Shown here: piece after piece, positions 63,909 through 64,000 of the stretch
Layout: each line of letters opens with the position of its first letter
How positions within the stretch are numbered: position 1 is the stretch's first letter
Assembly (NCBI GenBank): GCA_024232295.1
Contig: JAAEPT010000102.1
Coordinates: forward strand, 1 to 64,000
Direction of reading: 5' to 3'
Origin: Cytophagales bacterium
GTDB taxonomy: Bacteria > Bacteroidota > Bacteroidia > Cytophagales > JAAEPT01
Length of the DNA stretch: 64,000 bases
Translations under genes and position numbers: made by a program
Notes under the pieces: generated by a model
What the model was told of the DNA's origin: nothing
Databases searched by the model: none
What the model saw: only the letters and a program-made list of their open reading frames with translations

Positions 63909-63929
63909 ATTTTAGAATTTCTCTAAAAT
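63909..63929. promoter_or_regulatory. 21-bp inverted repeat upstream of the oxidoreductase gene, candidate operator
   Basis: ATTTTAGA and TCTAAAAT are perfect 8-bp arms around five bases. The core TTTAG-N7-CTAAA (63911-63927) is identical in half-site and spacing to the palindrome before the Crp/Fnr gene at 25479-25495. It lies just upstream of the candidate -7 box. Confidence 0.5.
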
Positions 63930-64000
63930 ACTAAATGTATGTTTTTGTTACATTATTGACTTTTTTTCTCAACAAATATTAAATTTATTTCGTATTAAGA

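Overview
The window is chromosomal DNA of a low-GC, probably marine or aquatic member of the Bacteroidota, most likely of the Cytophagales. The evidence is two secreted chitinases with type IX secretion (T9SS) C-terminal sorting domains, a GldM homologue, a PorG-like outer membrane protein, a fused MurF-Alr protein, many small lipoproteins, and promoter-like TTG-N19/20-TAnnTTTG sequences in place of the sigma-70 consensus. I saw no tRNA, rRNA, CRISPR array, insertion sequence, prophage or integrase. The species is not determined.

Layout: 0.2-7.7 kb holds a PorG/DUF6089-like barrel protein with a charged tail, a DUF2064 protein, a 1532-residue multidomain GH18 chitinase and a nitronate monooxygenase-like protein. 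7.7-8.4 kb is an AT-rich gap. 8.4-20.7 kb holds a ClC channel with CBS domains, gltB-gltD, aat, a DUF4197 lipoprotein, a lipoprotein gene cut by an in-frame stop, and a polytopic membrane protein. 20.7-28.5 kb holds rbfA, a LolC/E-type permease, a second GH18 chitinase, a Crp/Fnr regulator, a solitary gldM, a SiaC-like protein and a queuosine-precursor transporter. 28.6-40.2 kb holds a lipoprotein, the rpsP-rimM-trmD-rplS operon, dapF, secA, a SPOR lipoprotein, an M20 amidohydrolase, a Na/Pi symporter and a DUF2490-like protein. 40.2-46.7 kb holds murF-alr, a TlpA-like reductase and an S41 peptidase in one operon, divergent from an O-antigen-ligase-like gene. 46.8-58.1 kb holds a helicase-nuclease and a seven-gene envelope operon: coaX, an outer membrane barrel, a TPR protein, lptC, a small membrane protein, an HlyC/CorC protein and ppiD. 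58.1-63.9 kb holds anmK, a Cys/His-rich lipoprotein, a 43-residue lipoprotein, an FKBP isomerase and a fused FAD/Fe-S oxidoreductase.

Functional themes: chitin degradation exported by T9SS; envelope building and recycling (murF-alr, dapF, anmK, lptC, ppiD, secA, O-antigen ligase); glutamate synthesis; and ribosome and tRNA maturation (rpsP operon, rbfA, queuosine import). Most of the window is core chromosome. The features most worth a second look are the interrupted Tudor-like repeat lipoprotein, the metal-binding-type lipoprotein and its tiny convergent neighbour, a shared 17-bp palindrome TTTAG-N7-CTAAA upstream of the Crp gene and of the large oxidoreductase, a terminator-like hairpin just in front of the nitronate monooxygenase gene, the solitary gldM, and -7 promoter boxes lying almost on top of several start codons.
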